This document shows positions 40,603-44,060 of a stretch of DNA of 44,060 nt, in pieces. Source of the DNA: an uncultured Clostridia bacterium (lineage in GTDB: Bacteria > Bacillota > Clostridia > Oscillospirales > Oscillospiraceae). Every line of letters starts with the position of its first letter. The stretch's first letter is position 1. A program made the translations under genes and the position numbers. The notes beneath the pieces were generated by a model that was not told where the DNA came from, did not search any database, and worked only from the letters and a program-made list of their open reading frames with translations. The stretch is taken from contig CAKNZJ010000117.1 of the NCBI GenBank assembly GCA_932222125.1, positions 1 through 44,060 on the forward strand. Reading direction: 5' to 3'.

Positions 40603-41901
40603 TTGTACCGCATTGATATTATGACCCTGTTCCCTGACTCAGTTGATGGTGTGCTGTCTGAGTCCATCCTGGGCCGGGCACAGGAGCGAAATATTCTGCA
40701 CATTCAAACTCACCAGATTCGGGACTATACCGTCAACCGCCAAAATCAGGTGGACGACTACCCATATGGGGGGGGGCGAGGTGCTGTTCTTCAAGCCGAT
40801 CCCCTCTACCGCTGCTGGGAACATATCCAACAGCAGGGCGGCAGCCATCCCCACACCATTTTTCTCTCCCCTTGCGGCAAGCCCTTTACCCAAGCAGATG
40901 CAAAGCGTCTGGCCTGGGAGCACAACCATTTGATTCTGGTCTGCGGCCACTATGAGGGAATAGATCAAAGGTTCATTGACGGCTATGTGGATGAAGAGCT
41001 TTCCCTTGGCGATTTTGTTTTGACCGGTGGAGAAATTGCGGCTATGGCTGTGGCGGACGCGGTGAGCCGGCTGGTGCCCGGCGTCTTGGCTGACCGGTCA
41101 TGCTATGAGGAAGAAAGTTATTGGGATGGGCTCCTGGAGTATCCCCAGTACTCCCGCCCTGCGGTGTGGCACGATATGACAGTACCCCAGGTGCTATCCA
41201 CCGGCAATCACGCCGCCATTGCCCGTTGGCGGCGCAAGCAGTCCATCCTTCGTACCAGGCAGCGCAGACCTGACCTATATGAAAAGTTAGATTTATCCTC
41301 TAAAACGGACCGGCAACTGTTGTCAGAACTGGAATGGGAGCTGTCCCGGCCTTCCCTGCCCCAACCAGTGGTCTGTCGCCCTGCGCAGGAAGATGATCTG
41401 GACGCTATCGATGTTATCCTAAAGCAGGCTAAGGCCCTCCTCAGTCAACGCCGGATCGACCAGTGGAACGAAAATTACCCTGTCCGCAAGGATTTTCTAT
41501 TGGACATTGCCCGGGGAGAGTGTTATGTACTTACCTGCGGCGGTGTTGTAGGCGGGTTTTTCACCCTCTCTACCCGTCCTGAGACAGGATATTCCGCTAT
41601 CACAGATGGGCGATGGTGCTCTGAAGAGCCCTATGTCACACTCCACCGCTGCGCAGTTGCGGAACAATGGAGGGGCACTGGATTGGCCCACCGAATGATG
41701 GACGAGTGCGGGAAGCTGGCAGTGAGTATGGGCTTCCACTGGCTGCGGACAGACACTCATAAGAAGAACAAGGCCATGCAGAGACTGCTCCGGCAGCATG
41801 GCTTGCAATATCGTGGGAATGTACTTGTGGACGCTCCAGAAGGGCACGATCCTCACCGGGTCGCCTATGAGAAACGGTTAGCGCCGGCTAGGAGAGATTG
41901 A
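40603..41901 (+). CDS. trmD: tRNA (guanine-37-N1)-methyltransferase fused to a GNAT acetyltransferase domain
   Basis: Residues 1 to about 246 are a complete TrmD, a knotted SAM-dependent enzyme that makes m1G37 and prevents frameshifting: VCGHYEGID (113-121), LGDFVLTGGE (135-144) and the catalytic Asp in DGLLEYPQYSRP (D175). Without a stop the chain continues into a GNAT domain at about 256-425, with the acetyl-CoA motif AVAEQWRGTGLAHRMMDE (351-368). TrmD is normally about 240 aa; this is 432. The TTG start at 40603 (MYRIDIMTLFP) fits the family; a TTG at 40585 is an alternative. The acetylation target is unknown. Confidence 0.93.
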   Translation: MYRIDIMTLFPDSVDGVLSESILGRAQERNILHIQTHQIRDYTVNRQNQVDDYPYGGGRGAVLQADPLYRCWEHIQQQGGSHPHTIFLSPCGKPFTQADAKRLAWEHNHLILVCGHYEGIDQRFIDGYVDEELSLGDFVLTGGEIAAMAVADAVSRLVPGVLADRSCYEEESYWDGLLEYPQYSRPAVWHDMTVPQVLSTGNHAAIARWRRKQSILRTRQRRPDLYEKLDLSSKTDRQLLSELEWELSRPSLPQPVVCRPAQEDDLDAIDVILKQAKALLSQRRIDQWNENYPVRKDFLLDIARGECYVLTCGGVVGGFFTLSTRPETGYSAITDGRWCSEEPYVTLHRCAVAEQWRGTGLAHRMMDECGKLAVSMGFHWLRTDTHKKNKAMQRLLRQHGLQYRGNVLVDAPEGHDPHRVAYEKRLAPARRD

Positions 41902-41902
41902 T

Positions 41903-42751
41903 ATGGATCTTACCAACACTCAAGACCTCAAACTTTTGCTGGCCCGGCACGGTTTTCACTTCTCAAAATCTATGGGCCAAAATTTTCTGATTGCTCCCTG
42001 GGTGCCTCGCGACATTGCCCAAGCCGCCCCTTTGAATCAGGACTGCGCCGTGCTGGAAATCGGCCCTGGCGTGGGTTCCCTCACCAGGGAACTGGCCCTT
42101 CGGGCCGGCAAGGTAGTTGCGGTAGAGCTGGACCGAACCTTACTGCCTATTTTAGACGAAACATTGGGGCCATATGACAATGTGGAGGTTATTTTCGGAG
42201 ATGTAATGAAGCTGGATTTGCCTGCCCTGATTTCTGAAAAATTTGGTCACCTGATCCCCCATGTCTGCGCTAACCTCCCCTACAACATCACCACTCCGGT
42301 GCTCACTCAACTGCTGGAGTCAAGCTGTTTCCACTCCATCACCGTGATGATTCAGCGGGAGGTGGCCCGGCGGATCTGCGCTTTGCCTGGCGATTCAGAC
42401 CGCGGTGCTTTTTCTCTACTGTGCCAGTATTTCGCTCAATGCGACCTGCTTTTTGAGGTGCCACCGGAGTGCTTCCTCCCTCCCCCAAAAGTTACGTCCG
42501 CTGTTCTTCAACTCACCCCTCACAGCCATCCCCCCGTGGATGTAGCACGGGAGACACTGTTTGGCCTCATCCGGGCCGCCTTTGCCCAGCGAAGAAAAAC
42601 GTTGCTCAACAGTCTTTTTTCTGTCTACGGCAGCCGCTATTCCAAGGAGGAGTTACGGCAAATTCTCTCAGACTGCGCTCTGCCCGAGTCCATCCGGGGA
42701 GAGCGGCTGTCCATGGAGCAGTTTGCCCTTTTGGCCAAGCGGCTGAAATAA
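41903..42751 (+). CDS. rsmA: 16S rRNA dimethyladenosine transferase
   Basis: RsmA (KsgA) dimethylates A1518 and A1519 of 16S rRNA late in 30S assembly. The 282-residue enzyme has SKSMGQNFLIAPWV, the SAM motif VLEIGPGVGSLTRELA, the acidic VELDRTLL and the catalytic NLPYNITTP. The C-terminal small domain is complete. GGAGAG lies seven bases before the ATG, which directly follows the trmD::GNAT stop. Confidence 0.97.
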   Translation: MDLTNTQDLKLLLARHGFHFSKSMGQNFLIAPWVPRDIAQAAPLNQDCAVLEIGPGVGSLTRELALRAGKVVAVELDRTLLPILDETLGPYDNVEVIFGDVMKLDLPALISEKFGHLIPHVCANLPYNITTPVLTQLLESSCFHSITVMIQREVARRICALPGDSDRGAFSLLCQYFAQCDLLFEVPPECFLPPPKVTSAVLQLTPHSHPPVDVARETLFGLIRAAFAQRRKTLLNSLFSVYGSRYSKEELRQILSDCALPESIRGERLSMEQFALLAKRLK

Positions 42752-42760
42752 CCACGTTGC

Positions 42761-42810
42761 CCCTCCTTTGTCAAATCCTGCATGCCTGCATAGGATGGAA
42801 CAAAGGAGGG
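42761..42810 (+). promoter_or_regulatory. Hairpin that can hide the amidase ribosome-binding site
   Basis: CCCTCCTTTGT (42761-42771) pairs perfectly with ACAAAGGAGGG (42800-42810), with further pairing (CCT/AGG) inside the loop. The 3' arm contains AAAGGAGG, the ribosome-binding site of the amidase gene at 42819. TTTTCC follows, so it could also act as a terminator after rsmA. Confidence 0.6.
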
Positions 42811-42818
42811 TTTTCCTT

Positions 42819-43559
42819 ATGCCTATTATCTATCTTTCTCCATCTACTCAGGAGAACAATATGTATGTCAATGGCGGAAGCGAAGAGGAGTGGATGAACC
42901 GTCTGGCGGACGCTATGGTTCCCTATCTCAACGCTTCAGGCATCCAATACGTGCGCAATACGCCAGATATGACCGCAGTGTCTTCCATCCGGGCTTCCAA
43001 CGCCGGTAATTACGATTTGCATCTCGCCCTGCACTCCAACGCCTCAGCACCCAGCAACTATGGCGGTACCAGAGGCATTATTGTGTTCTACTATCCCGGC
43101 AGTTCTAACGGCAAGCGGGCGGCTGAAATCGTAGCTACTAATCTAAAGGATATCTATCCCTTACCCGATCGTGTGCGGGCTGAGGCCACCACCTCCATTG
43201 GTGAGGTGCGCCAACCTCGCGCGCCTTCGGTGTTCATTGAACTGGGTTATCATGATAATCCAGATGATGCCACCTGGATCAAAAGCAACTTGGACGCTAT
43301 TGCTCGTAACATTGTGCTCTCCCTAACCGAGTACTTTGGCATCCCCTTTCTCACACCTGTCCCCCCTCGTCAGGGCATCGTAGATGTAAGCTGGGGCTAT
43401 TTAAATATCCGCGCCCGACCTAACACTTCCGCGCCCATCATTGCACGGGCCTACGATGGCGCACGGCTCACTGTAATCAATCAATGGCAGGGCTGGTATC
43501 TGGTCTCTTTTGACGGAGCTGTGGGTTATGCCAGCAGCGACTTCATCACCCTGGTCTGA
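42819..43559 (+). CDS. N-acetylmuramoyl-L-alanine amidase (Amidase_3 type) with SH3 domain
   Basis: Residues 1 to about 175 match the zinc amidase fold: the second-ligand Glu region GGSEEEWMNRLADAM, the His of LHLALHSNAS and the catalytic Glu of VFIELGYHDNP. The first-ligand His of the family (usually in PGHGG) is replaced: the start reads MPIIYLSPSTQENNMYVNGG. A bacterial SH3 domain follows at about 185-246 (GYLNIRARPNTSAPIIARAY). There is no signal peptide, so release would need lysis, sporulation or a non-classical route. The strong ribosome-binding site lies in a hairpin. Confidence 0.88.
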   Translation: MPIIYLSPSTQENNMYVNGGSEEEWMNRLADAMVPYLNASGIQYVRNTPDMTAVSSIRASNAGNYDLHLALHSNASAPSNYGGTRGIIVFYYPGSSNGKRAAEIVATNLKDIYPLPDRVRAEATTSIGEVRQPRAPSVFIELGYHDNPDDATWIKSNLDAIARNIVLSLTEYFGIPFLTPVPPRQGIVDVSWGYLNIRARPNTSAPIIARAYDGARLTVINQWQGWYLVSFDGAVGYASSDFITLV

Positions 43560-43771
43560 GCCATCGCTCTTCCACACTGTGCTGGGCCGTTTGCCTCCTG
43601 ACCGGGTTTGGGTTCCTGTCTCCAGCCTCCCACTTGCTTTAGAGGCCCTTCTCAGACTACAAGCTGAGTTCATGCGGGGTTGCCCTGCGGGCCAAGCGGA
43701 AGAAAGCGACCAGATCTGACCTGCACCGTCTGCCAGAAAGGACATAGCTCCTACTCAAACAATCCTGGGTG
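43560..43771. other. Intergenic region after the amidase gene
   Basis: No start codon with a ribosome-binding site and no RNA gene is visible. One rightward frame reads LPPDRVWVPVSSLPLALEAL and ends at TGA near 43719. It overlaps the amidase end and could be the eroded tail of another gene. GC content is as in neighbouring genes. Confidence 0.35.
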
Positions 43772-43803
43772 TGACCGCCCACTGTTCTTTCAGTGGGCGG
43801 TCA
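43772..43803 (+). terminator. Hairpin ending the ylxM-amidase operon
   Basis: Perfect 13-bp stem TGACCGCCCACTG (43772-43784) / CAGTGGGCGGTCA (43791-43803) with a 6-nt loop, followed by TTGCCTTCTTT. No other terminator follows the operon. Confidence 0.65.
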
Positions 43804-43845
43804 TTGCCTTCTTTCAAATTATCTCTAAAAAGTTAATTTTCCCTC

Positions 43846-43874
43846 TTGCAATTACTATCATAATATGATAGTAT
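43846..43874 (+). promoter_or_regulatory. Promoter of tRNA-Pro with overlapping palindrome
   Basis: TTGCAA (43846-43851) and TAGTAT (43869-43874) with a 17-bp spacer. A perfect palindrome, ACTATCAT-AAT-ATGATAGT (43854-43872), fills the spacer and enters the -10 box, a classical repressor position. An alternative -10, TATGAT (43864-43869), gives a 12-bp spacer and is unlikely. Confidence 0.5.
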
Positions 43875-43904
43875 GTTTGAAGTCTTAATTGACTAATATA
43901 GAAT

Positions 43905-43981
43905 CCGGGTGTGGCGAAGTTTGGTATCGCGCTTGACTGGGGGTCAAGAGGCCGCAGGTTCAAGTCCTGTCACTCGGACCA
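43905..43981 (+). tRNA. tRNA-Pro (anticodon GGG)
   Basis: Acceptor CCGGGTG pairs with CACTCGG (one G-U), followed by discriminator A and an encoded CCA (43979-43981). The D-stem is GCGA/TCGC. The anticodon stem CTTGA/TCAAG encloses CTGGGGG, giving anticodon GGG. The T-arm has GGTTCAAGTCC. Length 77 nt. Confidence 0.95.
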
Positions 43982-44060
43982 AGTTAATACGATGAAAATG
44001 CTATTTACCCCGCAAAGCCAGTGTTTTCAACGGTTTGACGGCCCTCGGATCAAAAAATCC

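Noticed and set aside
43401..43745. Leftward 114-codon frame opposite the amidase end
   Set aside because: Serine- and Gly-rich shadow without a ribosome-binding site; opposite a well-supported SH3 domain.
1..44060. CRISPR array, integrase/attachment sites, insertion sequences, toxin-antitoxin or other defence genes
   Set aside because: None seen on either strand: no regular direct repeats, no transposase or recombinase motifs and no recognised defence domains.

Overview
The window looks like a chromosomal segment of a spore-forming Clostridia bacterium, probably Oscillospiraceae (Flavonifractor/Intestinimonas-like). Evidence: a Gram-positive PolC polymerase, SpoIIGA with sigma E and sigma G, a HisZ/short HisG pair, the non-mevalonate isoprenoid genes dxr and ispG, and YlxM-Ffh. 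The genus is inferred from gene content and GC-rich codon use, not from a database search. Nearly all of the window is housekeeping DNA. Accessory or decayed DNA is limited to the left end (1-1630), 29.6-30.4 kb and 32.4-33.1 kb. Layout: 1-1.6 kb holds leftward prophage-like remnants, including a 240-codon gene cut by an in-frame TGA. 1.6-2.7 kb holds a Cys-rich 76-aa protein, tRNA-Gly(CCC) and a 26-codon micro-gene with its own promoter and terminator. 2.7-10.6 kb is one leftward histidine operon: hisZ-hisG-hisD-hisB-hisH-hisA-GNAT-hisF-hisI-hisE-BI-1. 10.7-21.8 kb is leftward polC, a RimJ/RimL-like GNAT, ispG, rseP, dxr, cdsA, uppS, frr and pyrH (isoprenoid, lipid and envelope synthesis, ribosome recycling, UMP kinase, replication). 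22.0-24.2 kb is rightward: a YlmC/YmxH-family gene and rpsB-tsf with a structured leader. 24.3-26.8 kb is the leftward sporulation cluster spoIIGA-sigE-sigG. 27.0-29.6 kb is leftward rarA-DUF951-hisC. Then come glyA (leftward), nth (rightward), a VanZ-like pseudogene, and lgt and folD plus an M16 peptidase pair (leftward). 37.7-43.6 kb is rightward ylxM-ffh-rpsP-khpA-rimM-trmD::GNAT-rsmA-amidase, followed by tRNA-Pro(GGG). How the parts fit: all histidine enzymes recognised here lie in two transcription units 19 kb apart, hisZ...hisE and rarA-DUF951-hisC. The two promoters share a 34-bp element with 29 identical positions, running from the -10 box into the leader. I see no long T-box leader at either one. 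The simplest reading is a common operator for a histidine repressor, which also brings rarA under histidine control. Other points worth attention: a TrmD methyltransferase fused to a GNAT domain; a second GNAT gene translationally coupled inside the his operon; a spoIIG promoter with a 21-bp spacer; a structured rpsB leader; a hairpin hiding the ribosome-binding site of a cell-wall amidase that lacks the usual first zinc His; a 75-bp element with 17-bp perfect terminal inverted repeats; and several small genes (26, 52, 59 and 76 aa). I do not see a clearly new multi-gene system such as a defence island, a CRISPR array or a biosynthetic cluster. The best candidates for something undescribed are the shared his operator and the two GNAT associations.
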